DNA of 35,000 nucleotides from Zygnema circumcarinatum (taxonomy: Eukaryota; Streptophyta; Zygnematophyceae; Zygnematales; Zygnemataceae): assembly GCA_037447605.1 (NCBI GenBank), contig CM074807.1:3589894-3624893 (forward strand), written 5' to 3'. Both the position numbers and the translations under genes were made by a program. Within the stretch, counting starts at the first letter, position 1; every line of letters starts with the position of its first letter. The notes beneath the pieces are model-generated. The model was not told the origin of the DNA. It did no database searches and saw nothing but the letters and a program-made list of their open reading frames with translations. Positions 9,786 to 20,503 of this stretch are shown one piece after another.

Positions 9786-12700
9786 ATGGATTCCAATTCC
9801 ATTGATGATGAAAATTTCCCCAGCTCAGAGGTCCCACCTGTAACCCAAAGCCTCATGGGGGGTGGGATCAACCCCTCCTCAAAGGAGAAGGCAGACTCGG
9901 CTCCTTCTGAGAACTTTCCTCCCATTCCTTCAAGCAGCAGAGTGAAGGTTCCGGATCGTCTTCTTGAAGCGCTCCATCGGAATTCCTCCATGGATTCCTC
10001 CATTTTGAGGGAATCAATGAAAAGGGGCAACAGGGAGGGGGGGACTCAAATTCCCGCAATCCATGAATCCATCTCTCTTAAAAAATCTCGGAGAGCCTTT
10101 TCCCTTTTTAAAAATGCACCGATATTGAGTGATCAAAGTGCTGCTTCTTCCTCCGACATGGCGGAAGAGGGAGAGAGAAGGCGCGGGAGGGAGAGAAGCA
10201 GCAGGGCATCATCTGCAAGGAAGGTCCTTCTCTCAAGCAGCAAGAAACACTCCTTATCTCACAGCAGGGCAGCCAAGCCTTCTGGTGTATTGTTGCGCAA
10301 AAAGGGCTTCCCCTTTTTGCGGCGCTTTGCGATTGTTGAGCCAAGCTCTCCTACAGACTCTTCCCACCCTCGAGAGGGAGGAGGAGTGATGAACGAGAGT
10401 GTTTCTCCTCGGGAGACGGAGAGATGTCTGACAGTGAAGCTGCAGGAAGAAGGACCTCTCTCCCTCTCTCACTCGCCGACAGCCGTGACCGTACATTGTT
10501 CTCGGGATGATCAACTGATAGGAAATGGCTTAAAAGAAAACTTGAGCGATTCAGTGAAGCTCCCGGGAAGAGAACGTGTAGATGGCGTAGCTGGTGAAGG
10601 AGCTCTGCTGGACGACAAGGGAGTGGAGGAGCGACGTGAGAGGGAGAGGGAAAGCGAGAGAGGAGGGGAGAGGTGGGGTGGAGAGAGCGTTCCGACTGCC
10701 GTGACAAGTATCGTCATTGACATGAATGGTGAGGACTTGACGCATTTTTTAGGGGCTGTTTTTGGAGGGCGCTTGTGCAGAGCTCGGGGACTCCAAGCCA
10801 AGATAGGAAGGGAGATCGCACTAGATGAAAGGACAATGACGAGAGTAGGATAGAGTCAGAAAAGTGGGCCAGATACAAATAGATAGACAGTGAGGGGAAA
10901 AAATAGATAAGAGAGCGAGAGGAGAGAGAGAGAGAGAGAGAGAGTTGAGTTGAGATATAGGGGCTTTTGAAGATGAAGCTTATGCGACTAGCTTTCGGGG
11001 GCCAATCGAGAGCTGTGCCTTCGGCTCCTTTATCATGCTTTGCTTCCTTTCACCTTTCATATTAACGCACTGTGTGCTGCTTTGCAGACCCATCCACCCC
11101 CCCCCACAACCCCTCCTCCCTGAACTCCCCCAGCATGCCTTCATCTGTTCAGACCTCAGCTGCTGCTTCGCCTCAAGCAGAAAAAAAAGTCTCTCCCTCT
11201 CCTGTTGGGTGGGGGCGGAGATGGTCATTCCTCTCTACTCGGCCCATGGAGTGGGGGAGAACCTGCACTTCTCAAACCATTCATGAGGCGAGCGACGTTC
11301 TTGAGAAGAATCCGACTGAGGAGAGCACAGATCCTTTTTCTCCTCGAGTGGACAGAAAATGGGTCTTGTGCATCTTATTGCTGCTGCTGCTCCTGCTTGC
11401 GGGAGGGATCGCTGTGGGAGTGCTCTACGCTGTGGGAGTGTTCAAATGGAAGGATGCTTCTTCACATGCAGCATCTATAGTGTATGAAGGGAGGGGAGCA
11501 CCTCCTGCACCGGGAGTGCCGGCGACATCACTTTGTGCAGGAGCATGCTGCACATCATCAGCCCCTGTTCTGTATGAGGGGGAGGGAGTGATGTCGTCGA
11601 CTTGGTGGAGCAATGATCTCTTTGACAATGCGCAGGTGCATTTGTTGCTCTTTGTCATTTTACGTCAAGGAGAAGCTTTATGTAAGAATGCTACCTGAAC
11701 ATGTTTCTTCTGTTTCACTCTTTGCCTCTCTCCTCTCCCTCCCTCCCTCCCTTATTCTCTCTCTCACTCTCACCCTCTCACGCTCTCTCCCTCCTTCCCC
11801 CCCCCTCTCTCTCACTTTCACCCTCTCACCCCCTCTCCCTCCTTTCCCCCCCCTCTCTCCCTCTTTCTCTCTCTCCCCCTCTCTCTCTACAGATTCAGTT
11901 GTTTTCCGTGGGACTCTCCCAATGGGTGGGTTCTGCTAGCTACCCGTCGCCATGGCCGGCTTCCTCTCCCTCAGCGCTGAGTGCAGTTCTCCCAACCCCT
12001 CCCGGCCCTCTGGAGGTGTTCACTGTGAGGAGGACACCTGGCAATCTACTTCAGTTCTTGGCTCCCAACGGCCTCTACATGGCAGTTCAGTCCGACGGAA
12101 CGGTGGCAGCCTCTGCCATGGAGTCGGGCTCCGACACTGCCTTCCAGTCAATAGCTGTAAGTGGGACGATGTCAGGCAAAAGGAATTGGATATTAGATGC
12201 TAAACTAAGGATTTCATCAACTTATTGATGTATAAATGTCCGTTACATGTCTTGAACTTGTAGGATTGCTTCCCCAAGTTCAACATGTTGCAAAATTGCC
12301 CCTTGCAGAACTAGAGTTCTGAAGGTCTCTTAATCTCTCTCTTCACAAACCTGCACTTGCTTTTCTTCGCAGGTAGGCTCCCACCAGATGTATCTTCTCA
12401 GTCCCGACCTTCGATTCCTTACTGCGTCTAAGAATGCTTCTGGAAGTCTCCGTATGGAGCTCCTTGAGAAGCCCGGAAAGGAGCAACTTTTTTCCATCCG
12501 AGAAGCTATGGGAGTTCCTGCATTTCGCGGAGTGAATCTTGGAGGGTGGCTCGTGGTGGAGGAGTGGATGTCTCCGGAACTCTTCACTAATGTGCCGCTA
12601 CTCATTGATGGCACAACCATACAGCTGCAGTCATTGGCCACAAAACTCTGGGTGACTTCAGCTGAAGCAGGGAGGACGCAGGTCAGTCACCTTATTTGAG

Positions 12701-15596
12701 AGTTCTAAACATAGGGTTGAAGTCAACATTCCGTGGCACTACTGTAGTTGCTTCAGTTTTTGTGATTCAAACGAATGCCGGCTTCGAAGAAGCTGAAGTT
12801 ATGAAGTGAAGAAGGAGAAGGGAGAGGAATGAGAGTGGAAATGAAGTGAAGTTGTTGGAAACGTGCTGAATGCAGATGTCCTGCTCCAGCACATCGCCAG
12901 GTAGCAGAGAAACTTTTCACATTCGACGGCCGGAGGGACCCGAACAACCTTTCTTTCAGCTGCGAACAGACAGCAAGATGTACTGGACAAGATGGGGGAT
13001 CCGCCTGTACACATACTCACTTCTGCCCACTGCTGCTCAAAACCGGTCAGAATTCGTCATTTTCCACTCGCCTTACGACGATAACATTGTGATGGTGTCG
13101 ACAGTTGCAGGCAGCTTTCTGCGTGCGCATCCCAATGGCCGACTTCTGATGGACGGAACGGTGAGAAAGAGAAGAAAAAACAATCCGATCGGCTTCTAAC
13201 CATGCACTTTCCAGACCATAAAACTAAATGGAAAACCACTGAAGAAGCACTGGAACCTGCAACATTTGCAGGTGACCTTGGCGGATTTGGGAAATGGTGG
13301 TGCTGCTGCATGGAGCAGCGACACAGCGTTCCGTTTAGTTGTTACGTCGGAAATCGGAGGGGAGTGGCAGCTGGCAGCCTCTCTTGGCCCCTCTGCCTCC
13401 TCCGTCCTAACCAAGCACCGCAGCAGCTTCCTCTCTGAAAGGGACTTCCAATGGCTGAGAAGCCATGGCCTGAACGCGGTGCGTGTGCCAGTGGGCTACT
13501 GGATAGCGCAGGAGCAGCCGGATGCGCCGTTTGTAGCAGGAGGGCTGCAAGCACTGGACTCCGCCATGGACTGGGGAGGTGAGGTCTCAGCGGACATTAG
13601 GGCTTGGCACTCCGCGTGAATCTTCCAAGATTGAAAATGAGAAGAAAAAAGGCGATGGGATGATGAAATTTTCTGACTTTATTGGTGCTTTTGGGCGGTC
13701 TTCTCTCTCCCGCTACTGCTCCTGCTTCTACTTCTCCCTGCAGAAAAGCATGGCGTCAGGGTGCTGCTATCCATGCACGCGGCAGCAGGCTCACAGAACG
13801 GCTATGATCACAGCGCCAGCCGGGATGGTCTCGCGGACATGTTCGATCCTTCATCTAACGGCACCTACATTGCGACTACGCTGAATGCCATCTCCTTTTT
13901 GGTGCAGAGGTGTGCTGCTCCCTCTTGCAAGGCCGTGTGCTTTGGCCGGAGTGAGGATCAGGAGGGTTAGAGTTAGAGTTAGGGTTAGTCTTTAGGGTTA
14001 GGGTTAGGGTTAGGATTAGGGTTAGAGTTAGGGTTAGCCTTCAGGGTTAGGGTGAGGGTTAGGATGAGGGTTAGAGTTAGGGTTAGTCTTTAGGGTTAGA
14101 GTTAGGATTAGGGTTAGAGTTAGGGTTAGCCTTTAGGGTTAGGGTTAGGATTAGGCTTTAGGACTTGCGATACGGTTCAGATCTGAAATACTTTTTGTCC
14201 TGCCCGCGGGCAGGTACGGCGAGCGGGCGGCGTTCGCGGGCATCGGCGTCCTGAACGAGCCGAGCTCGCGGGCAGCCCCAAATCTTTCCGCGCTCAAATC
14301 TTTTTTCCTGCGCGCGTATGCGGCCGTGCGGCGGCACTCCAAGTGCGCGCATGTCGTCATCGGGCCGCGCATCGACGTCAGCAGGTACGGCCATGGCCGC
14401 GCGCAGCACGATCAAATGCTGCCACTGCAACGTTTTGCATTGCCGCTGATGTGAATTCAGGATTCACAGGTTTCTTTTGAATTTTGAACTTTGAATTTTT
14501 TAATTTTTAGTTTCCGAGTTGCAAAGCAGCCGCCGATTAAATGTTTTTTGGAGTGAATGCATGTGCATCTGCATTGGATTTTCTCTCACTTGTTTACCCG
14601 TTCTCTACCATTCTCCTTACGCAGGGCTCCTCCTCCTCCTCCTCCTCCTGCCTCCATGCATTCAACACTCCTACTGCCAAACTTTGCACTTACGGTCCAT
14701 AACTGCTCGGGGCTGTTGAAAACGCCACCGAGGGGTTTGCGGATTTTGAATCTAAATATTTTCCTTTTTTTTCCTGATCAATGTGGGCCTTTTGAATGCG
14801 AGTTGACGGATTTCAAGTGAGCGGAGTGTGCAGTACGGAGTTCGACTCGTTTATGACAACTCCCAATTTCACCAACGTCATTTTTGACATGCACGAATAC
14901 AACACCTTCGATTTGAATGTATTTGAGGGGAAGAACGCCGCGTTTAATGTAGATTTTGTACGCACTCAGGTAAGGCCCCAAAAAACCTTGAAAAGGAAAA
15001 AGAAAGGTCACAAAACCACTGAAACAACTTTAGACGTTTTGAATCACTTTGTACCTTCTTAGGAAAGAAAAAAATTGTGTTTGATCGAACGTTTTCTCAT
15101 AACTATTTCAGTTTTTTGAAAAGCCTCATTCTATTGCTTTTCTTTCCAGCGCCGGCAAACCCTGCAATCCGCAGAGCAGGGTGTTCGGCAAGTCATGGTT
15201 GGCGAGTGGTCCCTCGCCCTCCTACCTTCCACCAACGCAACAGTGGAGGTGAGGGGCCTCTCCTTCCCATCCCTCCCTCTCCCCCCCCCATTCCTTCCCC
15301 CTTCCCTTCTCTCCCCTCCTCCCTCTCACTATTCAGGCCGACTGACCACTGTCTGAATCGTAGATTTTAGAAAAAGACTTCGAAGGCCCAACTTTTCAAG
15401 CATTTCCAAGCCTCTTTCCCTCGTGCAGGATATCCAAAACTTTGCAGAAGCACAGTTGGAGGTGTACGGCCAAGCCTCTGCCGGATGGTTCTTTTGGTCC
15501 TATAAGCTACTGCGGAGGGACTATCCCAACTGGAGTTTCCGCCAAGCCGTGGAAGCACACTGGCTCAGACGCTCCAAGGGGACCTCCTTCTGGTGA
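9786..15596 (+). CDS. Membrane-anchored GH5 glucan exo-1,3-beta-glucosidase with fascin-like regions (11 exons)
   Basis: Exons: 9786-10728, 11088-11635, 11893-12156, 12373-12681, 12876-13160, 13215-13578, 13744-13909, 14214-14384, 14834-14969, 15150-15248 and 15429-15596. They give about 1150 aa and all splice phases agree. The start lies in GCGCCATGG. Residues 1-405 are hydrophilic, Ser/Arg-rich and probably cytosolic; one Leu-rich membrane segment lies at about 406-432. A beta-trefoil/fascin-like region (about 490-630) precedes the GH5 start RGVNLGGWL (637-645). A second such region (about 660-800) interrupts the domain, as in plant GH5 glucanases. Then come VRVPVGYW, HAAAGSQNGYDHS, acid/base Glu in LNEP (E975), MHEYNTF, nucleophile Glu in VGEWS (E1081) and YGQASAGWFFWSYK. 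Both catalytic glutamates are present. The family removes glucose from beta-1,3-glucan; a type II anchor would place the enzyme outside the plasma membrane or in the Golgi. Exons 8, 10 and 11 are short and easily missed. Confidence 0.92.
10912..10945 (+). repeat. (GA)n in GH5 intron 1
   Basis: A nearly pure GA dinucleotide run lies in the 359-bp first intron (10729-11087). Confidence 0.85.
11705..11890 (+). repeat. CT-rich tract in GH5 intron 2
   Basis: CTCTCCCTCC/CTCTCACTCT units fill most of the 257-bp intron and end at the CTACAG acceptor (11889-11892). Confidence 0.85.
13964..14160 (+). repeat. Interstitial telomere-like repeat (TTAGGG variants) inside GH5 intron 7
   Basis: About 195 bp of TTAGGG units with TTAGAG, TTAGGA and occasional TTTAGGG variants, G-rich on the sense strand. 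It lies in intron 7 (13910-14213), between the exon ending SFLVQ and the exon carrying LNEP. The mix of six- and seven-base units marks it as a degenerated internal tract, not a chromosome end. Confidence 0.92.
14502..14537 (+). repeat. Left copy of a 36-bp perfect inverted repeat
   Basis: This sequence in GH5 intron 8 contains GAGTTGCAAAGCAGCCGCCG and is identical to the reverse complement of 16216-16251. Both copies sit beside TTTGAATTTT-type AT-rich sequence, which suggests two members of one dispersed repeat family in opposite orientation. Confidence 0.85.
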
Positions 15597-15700
15597 TGTA
15601 CATACCTTATGTTCATAATTTTTTTGGTAGCAGCAAATAAGATGGTAGCGAGAGCGGGTAGGAGAGGGAGAAGCAATGCGAAGGGGGGTTGAGGAGAAAG

Positions 15701-15706
15701 AATAAA
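15701..15706 (+). terminator. Putative poly(A) signal of the GH5 gene
   Basis: AATAAA lies about 105 bp after the TGA stop at 15594-15596. It is placed by position and motif only. Confidence 0.4.
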
Positions 15707-16215
15707 GATAAAACGAAGAAAAGTAGGCAGATTCGACGAGCAAGGAGAAAGAAAGTTTGGCATTGAAAATTCCCTTGAAACGCTTTTGGTTCGTCTGGAA
15801 TCTTTTCCATTAGCGCATTTTGTAGGTCTCAGACACCCTTCATTGAATTTTTTTCTCTGTACAGTACGTGACTAGGAAGATTTTAGAGAGATTTTTTTCT
15901 TTTTTTTTTCCTCGGCTCCCTCTAATTAGCCTTGGCGTTCACGCACACGGGGAAACAACCACGCGTGTGCCGCCATTGTAAAGCTGACTCAATTGAGAAT
16001 TTGAGCATTTTTTGGGGGACATTTGTGTTCAGGTTCAAACTAATTCACTTCTGTACAGTGAATATGAGGCCTTGGGTTTGAGACTTTGGACTTTGTCTTC
16101 TGTCGATTCAAATTGTCAATATGTTCACTTACACGGATCGAGTACTGTTCGTACCATAACTAAATAGAGATGGACGAAGGACTCGATGTAGAACCTCACA
16201 AGGGGACATCACCTT

Positions 16216-16251
16216 ATCGGCGGCTGCTTTGCAACTCGGAAACTAAAAATT
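16216..16251 (-). repeat. Right copy of the 36-bp perfect inverted repeat
   Basis: It is the reverse complement of 14502-14537 and is followed by AAATTCAAAAATTTAAAAATTC-like AT-rich sequence. It lies about 150 bp beyond the end of the GT92 coding region. Confidence 0.85.
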
Positions 16252-16362
16252 CAAAAATTTAAAAATTCAAAAGGCGACAAGTTTAACAACGCTTGTGAAG
16301 CTTGAAAAGTATAAAACGGTTCCGAACTCGGGAACAGATCAAAGAATTGTAAAATTTCAATA

Positions 16363-19300
16363 TCAGTCAGCAAACCACACGAGGCCGTGCGTCTTCCGAG
16401 CAGATGCCGCCAGCTCTGCCACACTCGGGTCCAAAACAAGGCGGGGGGGGGATGCCCCATTTTCCCACACGAACCGGCACACATTTTCAGTTTTGTCTGC
16501 CAGTCCTCGAAAATGGTTCAGCCGCATTTCGTTTGCTGGAGCGTCCAGACCACCCTCGGTAGAATTAACCACCCTTCACATTCACAATTACATAACACAA
16601 TCCCTATGTCAAGTAGTGGGGTGATGCTGTGAAGTACAGACAATATGATCAAGTGGGTCCGTCGTGGAATTGAGGATTAAGAGCACATAACCAACGCTTC
16701 AACAGATACTCCTCCTTTCTTAATCTGGGTCGGAAGAGCAAAAACTATTGTTCAGGGGGTCTCTCGAAGGATTGGCAGTTTACCTGTATATTTGAACAGC
16801 GTCAACCTCTCGAGGCTTTGCAATGTACTTGCGATGTCCCGCCCATTCCAAGCAAACATGGCGGTTTCGAAACCTGCCCACGTTCTTACAGTGAACTTCT
16901 GCTTCATGGAAGATAAGCCTCTCCACAGCCCACCTCGGATCACTGTGCAAACCAGCAATGAAAGCCTCACAAATCACATGGGGGAAATGGACTAAATGTC
17001 ATGAAACTGCTCGCCAAACATCACTCTTTGCAAAAGTGCAAGTGCTAACACGTATCTCGAAAAAATTCACCATAACGACCAAAACAAGAGTCGATACGCT
17101 GTAATCTTCCGTTTTAATCCTGCATCACTTCACTTGATGCAAGGCAGAACAGTAGCAAAGGAAGCACATGAGCTATAAATGGCCATGAAGCCTTTACCTG
17201 GCTGTATAAGGAACAGAGCAGTGAGTTATGGAATAGAAGATGCTGCCGAAACTGATCCATGGATGCTCTGCATGGCCAGAGAGGTAGACTGGAAGAGAAG
17301 CTGCCGCTCGAGAGTGAGGGAATGAAAGGTACTCATCAAAGTCGAGAAAGAGGGCCCATTGAGAGCTGAATTTAGTGCGGTAGAGGCAGTCGTTGGCAAG
17401 CAGCACCTGCACCGACCTGAGGCAAGCGGCCATCAGGAGGGAAATCTGACAGGGAGTCAGCATGTGCTGAATTTGAAGGAGAGAGAGTAGGAAAGAAGGA
17501 GACTTCACATGAGGAAGAGGGGAGAGAGACAAGGGGACGCAGAAAGTGTAAGCACAACATAAAAACTAACTCCACACAAGAACCCACTGTTTCTTGTTAT
17601 CTTGAACGTGTTCTTCAGCAGCTTGACTTGGGCAGAGGGATGCAGAGATAGCTGGAAGGAAATATTGAAGGAACAGACCTGCGCATGTTGCCACGTGTCA
17701 TACATGGCAGTCTGCCTCACGTTTGACACCTCCAAAATTCCACGTTTAACAAATGGATCAAGCACTTCACGCATATCTCCATCGATGCCTCCAGCATCGT
17801 AAAATATGAAGGAATCAACTCCATGAACGAGTCGGTGAAACTCCATCCACTGCCTCAACCGTTCAGCATCGCGAGGCTCGTAGATAGGGGGAGAGCAATG
17901 AGTAATATTGTGCCTGTCACAACCATGTCTTCTCCTTTCTTAAAGCTGGGCAGAGATTCAACCAGAAACATCATAATCTTACATAGATAGCACCCTAGAC
18001 AGAGAACCGCATATTCCATCTCCTCTCCCTGCAGAGTGCAAGGTAGGGACTTTCTGAAGTCTCACCTGAATGGACCCCCAATGTCACGGTGCTTATCCTC
18101 CCTCTCAGTGTATACTACTACTTGGGTTTTGTCAATGTCCATCTGAAGCTGCCCTCCCAAGTGGGCACCCACGTTCGAGTCCAGTTTACAAGAAAGAATG
18201 AGCGTTTCATAACGCAGGCCATGAGCATCGCCTGGATAGTTTAGGGTTACGGTTCCGTTCACTGCCTTTCCATCGTTTCCTTGCCATCTGCAAAAGCAGC
18301 ACTGGCAACTAAGAGGGGAGTCTTTTTGTTGAACAAAATCAAGCTAAATAACCTAAAAGCGATGCGTCCAGGAACCTCTCCACTTGAACACGTTGTGAGA
18401 CACCGACCCACCTCTTCTATCCATTCATCTGCTTTCATCAACTATCAATTCACGCCTGGGAGGCCATTCCTCTAAAATAAAGGCCATTCAGTCAATTACT
18501 GTCCATAGTACTCAGTTCCATTCAAAGACATCAGACAACTCATGCTGCTTATGTCTCGCCACGAACACATTCAACTCCCCATATCACGTTTGAACTACAG
18601 GAGGCTTATCTCCCTCCCTCTATAGGATACTCGGGCCAAACACCCACCTGCAAACCGTGACATCCCTCGAGCTCCTCAAAGCCGCTGCAGCCAATCCGAG
18701 GGCAGCAAACGTGGAGGGTCCGGTGCGATATCCACTCAAAAGCACAAAGCTTTGCAGGCCATGGCCTTTAAAAGGATGTCGGCGGTGAATCTTCACAGGG
18801 AGTCGCTCATAATCGTCAAGTAACACCGCTTCTAGCTCCTGTCAATCGTCCGAAACATCACTTTAGCTGCTCTACAAAACAGTGCCCATTTGCAGTAAAT
18901 GGTTTGATTATCCCAATATGCCTTCCTTCATTGACTCCTTGCATTGCCATTTCACCGATGCAAGGAACAAGTAACCATTCGATCCCCTGAGAGCAATTAC
19001 CTTCATCTCGCCCTCCTCCCTCTTTCTATCCCTTCTCCTTGCTTCTCCTTTCGCCTTGCCTCACAATCTCTCTCTTCCCAATGCTCCTTCTCCCTCACCA
19101 TTTTCAAGACCCTCTTCTCCCATGCCTCCTCACTCTTTCTGCCTCTCCTCTTCCCATTTTCCCTCTCTCAGGGGCGTGGACCATTGTGAATCCAACATCC
19201 CAACCAATGTGCACATCATGTCTCTGTAGCTTTCCGACCTCCTTGAATGCAAAAAGGACAAGAGAAAAACAAAGGGAGGGTGGGCATTCGGCTCTAACAT

Positions 19301-19568
19301 TGTTTGCAAGGCGAAAGCTTTTCTTCTCACTCCATGTAGAGAAGCTGGGCGCCGATTTCTCCTCCCGTTCTGCTTCCGTTTTCCGCCAAAATACGAACAA
19401 TGCATTCGTAATTATAAGAGCAGCGACGACAAGGCGGCCCCAATCCCTATGAGTTCCTCCAAACCCCTTCTTCACCTCTTTCTCGACCGCTCGAGCCTTT
19501 GCAGAAGTGCCCACCTTCCATTGATCCTTGGCATCTCTATCCTGCGCCGCCTGCCATGACCGCCACAT
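16363..19568 (-). CDS. GT92 (DUF23) family glycosyltransferase, type II membrane protein (seven exons)
   Basis: Exons in transcript order: 19568-19134, 18838-18648, 18287-18066, 17913-17679, 17406-17198, 16942-16784 and 16573-16363, about 553 aa. Residues 1-43 are charged and cytosolic; a signal anchor (LVVAALIITNALFVFW, about 46-61) should place the catalytic domain in the Golgi lumen. The GT92 core is clear: THCSPPIYEPRDAERLRQW, then MEFHRLVHGVDSFIFYDAGG, then the metal-binding LDFDEYL (DFDE at 383-386) after NDCLYR, and MRLNHFRG near the end. Plant GT92 includes the GALS galactan galactosyltransferases, and the YDAGGI segment fits that type, but the exact sugar and acceptor are not known. 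All phases agree. The end of exon 1 (AGA/GTGAGG at 19134) is the least certain junction. The acceptor of exon 6 has an in-frame alternative 9 nt away at 16933. The start ATG at 19568 is the first Met after an upstream TAG. Confidence 0.85.
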
Positions 19569-20503
19569 TGCGCCCTGCGGGCCCTCCACCCTAATCCTGA
19601 AGTCTCGCACATGAGCGTGCCAACTGAAACCCTAAAAAATCCGATTTTTTACGCCGTCATTCAGCCAGCCCTAAATCTCTACATTCTACCAGGAGAGAGG
19701 CCTCCCATTCTTCCCGGCATAAGTAAGAGACCTGAGCGAAGAAGTGGACCCATGTACCAACCCTAAAGCCGCTTGTTCTTTACTTCCAAGTCCCTATTCT
19801 CTCTCGTTTTGCGAGCCAACGGTTCCCTGTGCTTGTGGCGGGTGGCGGTGGACCTGTACGGACATGTCTCGCACGGTACAGTACTTTGTTAAACTTTACG
19901 GATGCAGATTTGTGGGTCTCTATGCTCGAACAGATTTCATAATTTGTTACATTTGAATGGCTTTAGTGATTGACTTTGCTGCTCATGCTGCTGTGCACAG
20001 AGAGGACTGCGAGGAGGGAGCCTCTGCCAAGAGCAGCTGCAATGATAGGCGGCTTCTCGTGGGCATACATATGAAAGCTAGTGACGGTGAATGCAGACAT
20101 CGCTAAGCTTTCTTCATTGCAGTTTGGTCGACAGATTGGCCTGATACATTCACAGCCTCCAAGCCTGACACTGAGACAAGTAGGTGGCACTGCTAAACCG
20201 TAATTGGCTCAGATCTTAACAATTTACAATCTGCATCCCACAAGAGGACGCACTGACTCTCCTGAGCATTCTAACAATATTATTCCCTTTATTAAATATA
20301 ACAAAACGACACTCCTTCACTAAACCAAAGACTAGCTCCAATCATCATAAACTCTGAGAGGAAGATTACGCCGTCTTCAGAGAAGTAGCCGTTCCCACAC
20401 CCTGATAAAACTCTTTGTAATAGCACAGAGTAACCCAGAGCTACCCTACCCCGCTGATAGCTGATTTGCGAGAAGCATCATATCCCTTGCAGAGCACTAT
20501 TCC
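19569..20503. other. Intergenic region between GRAS gene 2 and the GT92 gene
   Basis: Both neighbours read on the minus strand, so this holds the GRAS gene 2 3' flank and the GT92 promoter/5' UTR. A small GTAC cluster lies at 19855-19885. The 75-codon minus-strand frame at 19963-20190 has no recognisable motif. Confidence 0.55.
20288..20293 (-). terminator. Putative poly(A) signal of GRAS gene 2
   Basis: On the minus strand this reads AATAAA, about 210 bp after the GRAS stop codon. It is supported by motif and position only. Confidence 0.35.

Larger units (their letters stand above)
15597..16362. other. Convergent intergenic region between the GH5 and GT92 genes
   Basis: The two genes end towards each other here. 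The stretch is AT-rich with a poly-T run near 15899-15910, no coding frame of interest, and the right copy of the 36-bp inverted repeat at 16216-16251. Confidence 0.6.

Noticed and set aside
13964-14160. True chromosome end or CRISPR-like array
   Set aside because: Unique coding sequence lies on both sides, the units are 6-7 bp and degenerate, and there are no spacers.
19963-20190. 75-codon minus-strand frame between GRAS gene 2 and GT92
   Set aside because: No family resemblance, no splice partners, and its position fits the GRAS 3' flank.
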